Of a DNA stretch of 64,000 nucleotides, positions 23,107 to 30,424 are shown one piece after another. Origin of the DNA: Candidatus Saccharimonadota bacterium (GTDB taxonomy: Bacteria > Patescibacteriota > Saccharimonadia > Saccharimonadales > Saccharimonadaceae); assembly GCA_017405245.1 (NCBI GenBank), contig JAFRAU010000002.1, positions 1 to 64,000 on the forward strand, given 5' to 3'. The first letter of the stretch is position 1. Every line of letters starts with the position of its first letter. Position numbers and translations under genes: made by a program. A model generated the notes under the pieces. The model saw nothing but the letters and a program-made list of their open reading frames with translations. It did not search any database and was not told the origin of the DNA.

Positions 23107-23163
23107 TATTATTATATCACAGTACTTACAGTTTTTAAAGCAATATACAAATTAATCATTTTT

Positions 23164-23201
23164 CTAGCACTCTTGACACGTGAGTGCTAGTTATATATAA
23201 T
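23164..23201 (+). promoter_or_regulatory. CIRCE operator and promoter of dnaJ
   Basis: CIRCE inverted repeat CTAGCACTC (23164-23172), nine bases, GAGTGCTAG (23182-23190), the HrcA binding site. The nine-base spacer contains the -35 box TTGACA (23173-23178), then 17 bp and -10 TATAAT (23196-23201). The ATG follows after six bases, so bound HrcA would cover the -35 box of a leaderless heat-shock message. Confidence 0.93.
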
Positions 23202-23207
23202 AGAGAT

Positions 23208-24134
23208 ATGACAAAAAGAGATTACTATGAAGTCTTAGGCGTGTCAAAAAACGCATCTGATGATGAGATTAAAAAGGCCTATCGGAAACTGGCGATTAAA
23301 TACCATCCTGATAAAAATCCTGGCAATAAAGAGGCTGAGGAGAAATTTAAGGAGATTTCTGAGGCGCATGAAGTGCTTTCTGACAAGCAAAAGCGGGCGC
23401 GTTATGACCAGTTTGGTCACGCGGGAGTAGGTGGGTCATCTGGCAATCCGTTTGGTGGTGCTTCTGGTAATCCATTTGGCCAAAATGGCAACTTTAACTT
23501 TAATGGCCAAGAATTTCATTTTGACTTCGGCGGAGCCGGTGGTGGACTAGATGACATCTTAGGCTCACTCTTTGGATTCGGCGGCATGGGTGGACGACAT
23601 CGACCAATGCGCGGAGCGGATTATCGCACATCCGTGACGCTCGACTTTAAGGAAGCGATTTTTGGTACAACTAAGTCCGTCAATATCGAAGGCAAAAGCA
23701 TCAAATTAAAAATCCCGGCCGGAATTGATGACGGCATGAGCATCCGCCTGCAAGGTCGTGGTGGTCCAGCGCCGACAGAGGGCGGGCAAAAGGGCGATCT
23801 CTACGTAGTAGTTCATGTAAAACCAGATAAAAATCTTACACGTGATGGCATCATCATTCTTTCCGAAGAAAAAATCTCCATGGTAGACGCAGCGCTTGGC
23901 ACGGAAATCGAAGTCCAGACCGTGGACGGTCCTATCACCATGAAAGTTCCTGCGGGCACGCAGCCCGGCACGCCATTCAAATTATCCGGGCATGGTGTTC
24001 CCTTCCGTGCTGACGGCGACCGCGGTCCACATATTGTCACCGTGATTGTAGAAACGCCAAAAAATCTTTCTAGAAAACAAAAGGAACTTTTGGAAGAATT
24101 TAGAAACGCAAAGAAACGCGGGCTGTTTAGATAG
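23208..24134 (+). CDS. dnaJ: DnaJ/CbpA-type co-chaperone without zinc finger
   Basis: Stimulates DnaK ATPase and delivers unfolded clients. The 308 residues show a J domain (1-65, with the HPD motif in IKYHPDKNP), a Gly/Phe/Asn-rich linker (70-140), and the two beta-barrel client-binding domains (from [15 protein letters not shown]), but not the CXXCXGXG zinc-finger repeats. It is therefore type II (CbpA-like) architecture. The ATG at 23208 is six bases after TATAAT; a longer reading from upstream would overlap the CIRCE element and is rejected. Transcription may continue into tRNA-Arg 42 bp downstream. Confidence 0.95.
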   Translation: MTKRDYYEVLGVSKNASDDEIKKAYRKLAIKYHPDKNPGNKEAEEKFKEISEAHEVLSDKQKRARYDQFGHAGVGGSSGNPFGGASGNPFGQNGNFNFNGQEFHFDFGGAGGGLDDILGSLFGFGGMGGRHRPMRGADYRTSVTLDFKEAIFGTTKSVNIEGKSIKLKIPAGIDDGMSIRLQGRGGPAPTEGGQKGDLYVVVHVKPDKNLTRDGIIILSEEKISMVDAALGTEIEVQTVDGPITMKVPAGTQPGTPFKLSGHGVPFRADGDRGPHIVTVIVETPKNLSRKQKELLEEFRNAKKRGLFR

Positions 24135-24176
24135 ACGGTTTTCTTTTAGGTGATTTTGTTGTATAATATATCTATT

Positions 24177-24253
24177 GCCGCCGTAGCTCAGTGGATTAGA
24201 GCACTAGTCTTCGGAACTAGGTGTCGTGGGTTCGAGTCCCTCCGGCGGTACCA
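24177..24253 (+). tRNA. tRNA-Arg (TCG anticodon)
   Basis: A 77-nt cloverleaf with encoded CCA: acceptor GCCGCCG/CGGCGGT, anticodon stem CTAGT/ACTAG, loop CTTCGGA with anticodon TCG, T-arm GTGGG/CCCTC. A TATAAT box lies at about 24162-24167. After it, GCGC/GCGC with a run of six T (24268-24289) forms a weak terminator. The next gene is a KilA-N protein, making this tRNA a possible integration site, but I saw no repeated 3' end of the tRNA in the window. Confidence 0.97.
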
Positions 24254-24320
24254 TTTCAGATAAATTGGCGCAATTTGGCGCTTTTTTGCTGCGGATAGCA
24301 TAGAAAAGCCATTCCGATTT

Positions 24321-25163
24321 TTAAGCAAGCATTTTCGGCAAATCTGGGTCAACAGAAGATAAGGCTTTAATCTGCTTTATCACCATCTCACGGAGAAGCG
24401 GCAAACGATCTCCGAGATTCTTATATTTTGATGTCAGAATGGCATTATAACTTTCGAGGTTTGCTAGAATTAGCAGCTGATGAATCGTAGCATAATCCCT
24501 AATATTACCTTTCTTTTCTGGATTTTCGTCTCGCCACTGCTTGACGGTTTTACCAAAAAGAGCCACGTTTAACAAATCTGCTTCGGAAGCGTAAGTATAA
24601 GCAATCTGTTCTTTGGTAAGTTCTGGTGGAAGCAAATTTTCTTTGATGGCGTCGGTGTGAATTCGATAGTTTAGTTTTGCAATGGCACGGCTCAGGTTCC
24701 AGTTTAGCGACAAACGAGAATTTTCATCCTCCTTCAAGCGGCGATAATCTTTCATCAGGTAGAGTTGGAATTCTGGCGAAATCCAAGTCGCAAAAGACAT
24801 CGCAATATCGCTATGTGCAAAAGTGCCACTACCATATCGCCCGCGTTTTGAAATCATACCTATCGCATTTGTGTTCTCAATCCATTTTTCTGGCGAAATT
24901 ACGAAAGAATTTTTGCCAGCTTCGCTTCTAAACGTATCGAATTCGGCACGTTTAAAATTTGGGTTATAAAGAGTTTCCCATATTCCTAGAAATTCAACAG
25001 TGTCCCTATTTCTCATCCAGTTACGAATGACAAAACGCGGGTCATCAATATTTTGATACCTTGCTATGTCCGTAAGCGAGATAAACTCATTTTTGAAATC
25101 GTTAGTATAGATTCCAATGTCTAATCCTTTTGCGTGAATAGTTTCTTTTGCTGGCTTTACCAT
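24321..25163 (-). CDS. KilA-N domain protein
   Basis: The 280 residues begin with a KilA-N DNA-binding domain (about 20-145: ISLTDIARY, FVIRNWMRNRDTVEFLGIWE, GTFAHSDIAMSFATWISPEFQLYLMKDYRRL), a module typical of phages, large DNA viruses and bacterial mobile elements. The C-terminal half is helical with the conserved-looking KEQIAYTYASEADLLNVALFG, seen in bacterial KilA-N proteins of 'virulence protein' or anti-toxin neighbourhoods. It has a good GGAGG ribosome-binding site. It is probably acquired; its function in the cell is unknown. Confidence 0.85.
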   Translation of the reverse strand: MVKPAKETIHAKGLDIGIYTNDFKNEFISLTDIARYQNIDDPRFVIRNWMRNRDTVEFLGIWETLYNPNFKRAEFDTFRSEAGKNSFVISPEKWIENTNAIGMISKRGRYGSGTFAHSDIAMSFATWISPEFQLYLMKDYRRLKEDENSRLSLNWNLSRAIAKLNYRIHTDAIKENLLPPELTKEQIAYTYASEADLLNVALFGKTVKQWRDENPEKKGNIRDYATIHQLLILANLESYNAILTSKYKNLGDRLPLLREMVIKQIKALSSVDPDLPKMLA

Positions 25164-25353
25164 ATGAGGTTTCCTCCATTTAGGTGATATTTTGAAATGG
25201 TTATGCTATATTTTGTTCATTTGTCAAATTACTTAATTCTATTATACGCTAAAACCAAGCAGAACGGGAAAATAAAGCCTAAAAATGTTCTTCACAAAAT
25301 CTATTTCCTAGTGCTATAATATTAGTAATTATTTGATCAGGAAAGAAGATAAA

Positions 25354-25443
25354 ATGGCAAAGAAAACTTGTAAAGTCAAGGTTGCAAAGTTAAATCGCAA
25401 TAATAATCATAAACATAGCGAGAAGCGCAAGCACAACGACTAA
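25354..25443 (+). CDS. 29-residue basic peptide
   Basis: ATG at 25354 follows AGGAAAG and TATAAT (25315-25320, about 34 bp upstream) and encodes a Lys/Asn/His-rich peptide starting MAKKTCKVKVAKLNR. It ends with TAA and is followed after 18 bp by the TetR-like gene, so the two are likely one operon. The amino-acid bias suggests nucleic-acid binding or ribosome association. No homology is known to me. Confidence 0.5.
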   Translation: MAKKTCKVKVAKLNRNNNHKHSEKRKHND

Positions 25444-25461
25444 ATAAACCGGGTGGGCGCT

Positions 25462-26055
25462 ATGGCAACAAGAGACAGAATAAAGAACCGGAATGACGCA
25501 AGATACTTAAAAGTCCAAGTTGCCCTAGACAAAGTATTCGGCAAACATATTAAGTGCGGGCACGTTGCTAGTCTGCAAGTGAAAGAAGTCGCCCAGGAGG
25601 CGAAAGTTTTTGAGTCCACATTCTATGACCATCATCATAACCTAGATGATGCAATGCGGCACATGAATACCAAGATGGATCGTGACATCAAGGTCTTAGT
25701 TCGAGAAGCCGAGCAAACAAAATGTAGCTTAGAAGTAACATACACTAAGTTGCTATTTTTTGTTGCCAAAAATAAGGACTACTACGACGTAATAGTGGCT
25801 CGAAAATTAGCTGCTCCGCTTTGCACCATCATGGAAAAAACTAAGAGCTTAATCATAAAAGACTGGACGAAGCGAAGCGCCAGAAGTCTAAAAGAAGAAA
25901 AAGTCGAAAAGAGTTTTTGCAATCTCATGTGGGAGTTTTGTGGCGAGATTTGGTGGTGGGGAGTGAAATATAAATTTGCTGAGAGCGAAATAAGTGTAAT
26001 AACTAAACGGTTAATTAATGCGACTAATGATGCCTACGCGGAGGCTTGGAAATAA
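25462..26055 (+). CDS. TetR/AcrR-like regulator
   Basis: 197 residues from the ATG at 25462; a GTG three codons earlier is the alternative start. A TetR-type helix-turn-helix lies at about 30-65 (LQVKEVAQEAKVFESTFYDHHHNLDDAM) followed by an all-helical ligand or dimerisation part with aromatic residues (EFCGEIWWWGVKY). The characteristic Tyr in 'STFY.H' is present with extra His. It is downstream of the 29-residue peptide. The target is unknown; the KilA-N gene, divergent 300 bp away, is a candidate. Confidence 0.8.
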   Translation: MATRDRIKNRNDARYLKVQVALDKVFGKHIKCGHVASLQVKEVAQEAKVFESTFYDHHHNLDDAMRHMNTKMDRDIKVLVREAEQTKCSLEVTYTKLLFFVAKNKDYYDVIVARKLAAPLCTIMEKTKSLIIKDWTKRSARSLKEEKVEKSFCNLMWEFCGEIWWWGVKYKFAESEISVITKRLINATNDAYAEAWK

Positions 26056-26087
26056 TAAACAAAGCTCCATACGGAGCTTTGTTTATT
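26054..26087. terminator. bidirectional intrinsic terminator
   Basis: 15-bp perfect stem (26054-26068 with 26073-26087), four-base loop, AT-rich ends that supply a T-run on both strands. It separates the convergent TetR-like gene and dnaK. Confidence 0.92.
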
Positions 26088-26105
26088 ATGGGCATGTGTA
26101 GTTTG

Positions 26106-28022
26106 TTATTTATCGACGACTTCGCCCTCGACTGGTTCGTCATTGGAACCGGATTTTTTGTCGGAGGATTTGTCAGACTTTGAATCCTTGCCGTCAGATT
26201 TTTCGCCGTCTTTTACTGCTGCCTGATACATTTTAGCACCAATTGGCATAATTTTTTCTGATAGCTCACTGGCAGCTTTTTCCAAAGCTTCCTTATCAGC
26301 ATCAGCGTCATTTAAGACTTTCTTGGCATCTTCTACGGCGGACTTAATAGTAGCAGCGTCGTCATCGGAAATTTTATCCTTGTACTCGGATGGCATCTTT
26401 TCTGCTTGATAGATTGCATTTTCTAGGTGGTTTTTAGCATCAATACTTTCGCGCTTCTTCTTGTCTTCTTCGGCGTGCTCCTCAGCTTCTTTTTGAGCTT
26501 TCTCAATGTCTTCTTTGCTCATGTTGCCGGAGTTCTGAATAGTAATTGACTGTTCCTTACCAGTTCCTTTGTCCTTAGCAGTGACATTCAAAATACCATT
26601 AGCATCAATATTGAAAGTAACTTCAATTTGTGGGATACCACGTGGAGCAGGAGCAATACCGTCTAGAATGAAACGGCCAAGAGATTTGTTATCGGCGGCC
26701 ATTTCACGTTCACCTTGGAGAACGTGAATTTCTACCTGTGGTTGATTATCGGCGGCCGTAGAAAAGACCTCGGACTTGGAGGTAGGGATAGTGGTGTTTC
26801 TATCAATAAGTTTAGTAGAGACACCGCCCATAGTCTCAATACCAAGAGAAAGTGGGGTAACATCAAGCAAGAGGACGTCTTTCACATCACCTTGCAACAC
26901 GCCACCCTGAATAGCAGCACCGACAGCTACGACCTCGTCTGGGTTAACACCCTGCATTGGGTCTTTGCCAAAAATGGATTTGACTTTCTCAACGACAGCC
27001 GGCATTCTAGTCATACCACCGACCATAACGACTTCGTTAATATCGGAAGCTTTAAGCTTGGCATCTTTTAGAGCCTTCTCAACTGGACCAGACAAACGAT
27101 CTAGGAGTGGTGCGACCAATTCTTCTAGCTTGGCGCGAGTCAAGGTGTGCTCAAAGTGTTTTGGACCATCGGCATCAGCCGTGAGGAATGGCAAATTAAT
27201 GTCAGTGGAAGTAGCGCTGGACAATTCTTTTTTAGCTTTTTCGGCCTCGTCCTTAATGCGTTGCATGGCGGCAGCATCATCACGAATGTCGATACCAGAT
27301 TCTTTCTTGAACTCATCAAGTAGATAGTTTACGATGATGTTATCAAAGTCCTCGCCACCAAGGTGAGTATCGCCATTAGTAGACTTAACCTCGAAGACGC
27401 CATCGCCTAATTCCAAAATGGAAACATCGAAGGTACCGCCACCCAGGTCAAAGACGGCAATCTGCTCGTCTTTCTTATTTTCTAGACCATAGGCCAAGGC
27501 AGCAGCAGTAGGCTCATTAATAATACGCTTGACTTCTAGTCCGGCAATCTTACCGGCATCCTTAGTAGCCTGGCGTTGCGAGTCGTCAAAGTAAGCTGGT
27601 ACAGTAATAATAGCCTCGGTGACTTTCTCGCCTAAAAATGCCTCGGCGTCAGCTTTAATCTTAGAAAGAATCATAGCGGAAATTTCTTCCGGAGTATAAG
27701 TCTTCCCATCCATCTCTACGGCAACTGCGGTGCCCTTTTTGACAATCTTATATGGCATGATGTCGAGGTCGCGCTGAACTTCCTTGTCCTCGAATTTGCG
27801 GCCAATCAAACGTTTAATGCCATAGATAGTATTTTTTGGGTTAGTGACACGTTGACGCTGGGCGACTTTACCGACTAGGCGCTCGCCTTTTTTAGTAACG
27901 GCGACGACACTAGGCGTGGTGCGATCCCCTTCTGCATTAGTGATGACCTCTGGTTTTCCGGCAACCATGTAGGCGAATGCGGAGTTGGTTGTACCAAGGT
28001 CAATACCGATAATTTTGCTCAT
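26106..28022 (-). CDS. dnaK: molecular chaperone DnaK (Hsp70)
   Basis: ATP-driven folding chaperone. The 638 residues start [15 protein letters not shown], then show the ATPase signatures [15 protein letters not shown] and [13 protein letters not shown], the substrate-binding domain ([17 protein letters not shown]), and a C-terminal lid with a Lys/Ser/Asp-rich tail ending PVEGEVVDK. Length is standard. Two CIRCE elements lie upstream. grpE, hrcA and a type I dnaJ are not adjacent; the CIRCE-controlled dnaJ at 23208 is the likely partner. The ribosome-binding site is AAAGGAA. Confidence 0.98.
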   Translation of the reverse strand: MSKIIGIDLGTTNSAFAYMVAGKPEVITNAEGDRTTPSVVAVTKKGERLVGKVAQRQRVTNPKNTIYGIKRLIGRKFEDKEVQRDLDIMPYKIVKKGTAVAVEMDGKTYTPEEISAMILSKIKADAEAFLGEKVTEAIITVPAYFDDSQRQATKDAGKIAGLEVKRIINEPTAAALAYGLENKKDEQIAVFDLGGGTFDVSILELGDGVFEVKSTNGDTHLGGEDFDNIIVNYLLDEFKKESGIDIRDDAAAMQRIKDEAEKAKKELSSATSTDINLPFLTADADGPKHFEHTLTRAKLEELVAPLLDRLSGPVEKALKDAKLKASDINEVVMVGGMTRMPAVVEKVKSIFGKDPMQGVNPDEVVAVGAAIQGGVLQGDVKDVLLLDVTPLSLGIETMGGVSTKLIDRNTTIPTSKSEVFSTAADNQPQVEIHVLQGEREMAADNKSLGRFILDGIAPAPRGIPQIEVTFNIDANGILNVTAKDKGTGKEQSITIQNSGNMSKEDIEKAQKEAEEHAEEDKKKRESIDAKNHLENAIYQAEKMPSEYKDKISDDDAATIKSAVEDAKKVLNDADADKEALEKAASELSEKIMPIGAKMYQAAVKDGEKSDGKDSKSDKSSDKKSGSNDEPVEGEVVDK

Positions 28023-28096
28023 TATTATTCCTTTCTTTATAATTTTAATCTAATACTTCTTGAATGTTAGCAGCTAGTGGCTAGCTCCTTTCTATT

Positions 28097-28123
28097 CTAG
28101 CACTCTCTATGTGCGACTGCTAA
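28097..28123 (-). promoter_or_regulatory. second CIRCE-like element in dnaK leader
   Basis: CTAGCACTC, nine bases, GACTGCTAA: one mismatch from the consensus in each half. It lies downstream of the predicted start of transcription (about 28129), in the 5' untranslated region, so HrcA bound here would act as a roadblock in addition to the upstream site. Confidence 0.7.
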
Positions 28124-28134
28124 TTCTTAGTTCT

Positions 28135-28172
28135 ATTGTAGCAAATTAGCACTATTGTGTCAAGAGTGCTAA
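28135..28172 (-). promoter_or_regulatory. dnaK promoter with CIRCE operator
   Basis: TTAGCACTA, nine bases, GAGTGCTAA (28146-28172) differs from the CIRCE consensus at one base. On the minus strand the spacer holds -35 TTGACA (28163-28158), 17 bp, -10 TACAAT (28140-28135). This is the same promoter-in-operator design as at dnaJ. Confidence 0.9.
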
Positions 28173-28267
28173 TACAGGGGTTGAATAAAGATTTTTGGGC
28201 AAAAAGTAGCTATTTTAGAGGAATTTTAACCATTTTGAGACAGGGTGTCCTGGACTTTCGTAAATTG

Positions 28268-28855
28268 TTAATTTTTAGTATTATTAATACGTTTTGCCGG
28301 GAAAGCAAGGACAGTACCGACAACACCGCCAATAAGTGCCACAATGATGTCCCACATAGTATCAGATAAACCTGGGGCGATTAACTCCTGCATATGCTGA
28401 CCAGCGATTTGGTCGCAAGAAAACTCAAAACATTCCCACACAGCAGCCGTAAAGGCTACAAAACAAATGGAAAAGAGGGCTCTGAACCAAGCTTGATCTG
28501 GCTTGCCAGAAGCCTGCTCGATAATTTCGCGAGCGCCAAAGGCGGCGAGAACCCCAGAAAGACAGTGCACGATTTTATCGAAAGGATAAAAAATCTTGTA
28601 AATATCAAGATCAATACCAAGAATCATAGCTGGGATAATAAAAAGTAGGTAGGCAATCTCAAAACGCTTTGAGATTTTGAGACCAAGAAAGCGGAGCACG
28701 TCCATACCAAAAGGAAGAGCCATAGTGGCAAGATAGCTCCAAATTTTTGGGAAGGACTCTGACAGAGCTGGAATAAAATGCATGATTGCTAAAACGGCGC
28801 CGGTTATCAGGATACCGTATTTGAGAAAATTTTTAATAGTAGTTTGTGGTTTCAT
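28268..28855 (-). CDS. YjdF/DUF2238-like membrane protein
   Basis: The 195 residues form about six transmembrane helices. The pattern FDKIVHCLSGVLAAFGAREI, then WECFEFSCDQ and LSDTMWDIIVALIGGVVG, matches the conserved Asp/His...Trp-Glu...Asp-Thr-Met-Asp motifs of the DUF2238 (YjdF-like) membrane family, of unknown function. An AT-rich -10 box lies just before the ATG. It starts 29 bp after the reverse transcriptase gene and may be read with it. Confidence 0.75.
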   Translation of the reverse strand: MKPQTTIKNFLKYGILITGAVLAIMHFIPALSESFPKIWSYLATMALPFGMDVLRFLGLKISKRFEIAYLLFIIPAMILGIDLDIYKIFYPFDKIVHCLSGVLAAFGAREIIEQASGKPDQAWFRALFSICFVAFTAAVWECFEFSCDQIAGQHMQELIAPGLSDTMWDIIVALIGGVVGTVLAFPAKRINNTKN

Positions 28856-28884
28856 AATATATATATTAGCACAATTTAGAACAT

Positions 28885-30405
28885 TTAGCGACGGTCTTCG
28901 CCAAAGGAGAAGAGCCTAGCTGTTCCGGGCGGAATGGCGGGAGTGACACTAGCAAGCTTTGATTCAGAAATAATATCTTCAATAAATTCATCTTTCAGCC
29001 AGGTAGAATTCCAGATTTTTACTTGTTCCCCACGGTAAACTTTCTGACAAAGCTTGGACTGATACAATATAGTAGGACTAATGTTTAAAGTAAGTCGCTG
29101 CATCCAAATTTCTAAAAACTCCGTGTTGGGTATGTTTTTGAATTTAGACATAATTTTTTCTACGACACTTAGTTTTTCTGACTTGGTAAAGTCAATCATT
29201 AATTTGCTAATAATCGCAGTTCCGATGCAATAAAGTCGCGGGCTAAGCTTCATCATATCCGTAATAATTGCAATCATTTGGAGGGCTTCGTCTGGCGAAT
29301 GGTCTAAGTCAAAAATTTGTTTCTCATAAATTTCAGATAGGATTCTAGCTACACTGCCAGACTGCGGATAATTCTTATTATGTTCACGTATAGCCAAAAA
29401 CTCTTTTTCCAAATTGTGGTGAAAAATGTCATGTAGTTCCGGTTGGTAATATAAACCTAAGCGTTTTGAGAGCACATAGTACTTATCCTTCTTAAAAGCA
29501 TAAGTAATAATATCGTCCACAATGAAAGTCTTATTATCATTTAGGCATAAGCCTAAGCGTATTAAAATGTCGTTTAGGTCCTTCAAAATTATACCTAAGG
29601 TTTCTTTATCGTTAGCAAAAATCCGATAATCGTCACGGTAGCGAATAATGTGGTAGGCGAAGGTATGCTTTTCTTGGAGTGCATAGGTTAATTCACTATC
29701 AATAAAACATAAAATGATTTCTGCAAGGAAATTAGTGAGTTCGCCACTTTGTGGTAAGCCGCTCGTCCGGCCATAGCTCATCTCGGTTAATGCAAGTTCG
29801 ATTTGGCGGCCAGCCGTTAAGAGATTTGGGTGGGCAATGACTTCTGCTCTTTGATGTAAAACCCAAGGAATTAGTCGAAACTGGAAGTCTTTGTAGCAAT
29901 TCGCAATATCGGCCTGGGCCATGTATTTGTAGTCGAGAGCTAGCTCTAAGGTTCTTTGTTCAACATGATGGTACCAATTAGTAATCATGATTTCGTCTTG
30001 CGGACGAGATGTTTTTGAGACTATCGGTATGGATTCTGTACAAATATTCTCGTTTCTTTCAAAGAATGCAATACGGTTTTTAAGCTCCCGCCAATTATCG
30101 TAAGATGTGACAATGTTGACTAAATTAATATAAAGAACTGGGTGAATGAGTTGCAGTGGGCGCCAGGTAACACCTCCGGATTTATTATTATAGATAGTGT
30201 AGTTGACGCTATCATAGTGGATAGGACTATCTATACTGGCTAGTGGCAATATGGGATGACCGCCTGATTGTTTTTCGATAGATTTTAAGAGCTTAGTAAA
30301 ATTGAAATACTCCGGCAGGACACTACTGAAATAGCTGTGACTTCTTAGAAAAAAATTTTTCGCCTCAGAATTATCTAGCTTCAAAATACTGGTAACGTGA
30401 CTCAT
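28885..30405 (-). CDS. reverse transcriptase, Abi/UG-like
   Basis: The 506 residues show RT motif A ADIANCYKDF (165-174, catalytic Asp 166), the following IPWVLHQR segment, motif B SGLPQSGELTNFLAEIIL (214-231), motif C RYRDDYRIF with the YXDD box at 256-259, and motif D LGLCLNDNKTF. There is no maturase or HNH domain, and no msr/msd-like repeat is seen beside it. The C-terminal 190 residues are predicted helical repeats (for example ARILSEIYEKQIF), as in AbiA/AbiK and other 'unknown group' defence RTs. The RYXDDYRIF and IPWxLH patterns also fit that class. It starts 19 bp after the ClpB-like gene with a strong AAAGGGAG site, so it is the third gene of that operon. Anti-phage activity is likely by family but unproven. 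Confidence 0.9.
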   Translation of the reverse strand: MSHVTSILKLDNSEAKNFFLRSHSYFSSVLPEYFNFTKLLKSIEKQSGGHPILPLASIDSPIHYDSVNYTIYNNKSGGVTWRPLQLIHPVLYINLVNIVTSYDNWRELKNRIAFFERNENICTESIPIVSKTSRPQDEIMITNWYHHVEQRTLELALDYKYMAQADIANCYKDFQFRLIPWVLHQRAEVIAHPNLLTAGRQIELALTEMSYGRTSGLPQSGELTNFLAEIILCFIDSELTYALQEKHTFAYHIIRYRDDYRIFANDKETLGIILKDLNDILIRLGLCLNDNKTFIVDDIITYAFKKDKYYVLSKRLGLYYQPELHDIFHHNLEKEFLAIREHNKNYPQSGSVARILSEIYEKQIFDLDHSPDEALQMIAIITDMMKLSPRLYCIGTAIISKLMIDFTKSEKLSVVEKIMSKFKNIPNTEFLEIWMQRLTLNISPTILYQSKLCQKVYRGEQVKIWNSTWLKDEFIEDIISESKLASVTPAIPPGTARLFSFGEDRR

Positions 30406-30424
30406 TTTATCTCCCTTTTTGTTT

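Noticed and set aside
24177-24253. Integrated element with duplicated tRNA-Arg end
   Set aside because: No second copy of the tRNA 3' end was found by eye and no integrase gene is present in the window.
26715-27327. Plus-strand reading frames opposite dnaK
   Set aside because: No start signals; they are shadows caused by the codon bias of dnaK.
28885-30405. Retron or group II intron
   Set aside because: No msr/msd-like inverted repeats beside the RT, no maturase X or HNH domain, and no domain V-like hairpin after it.
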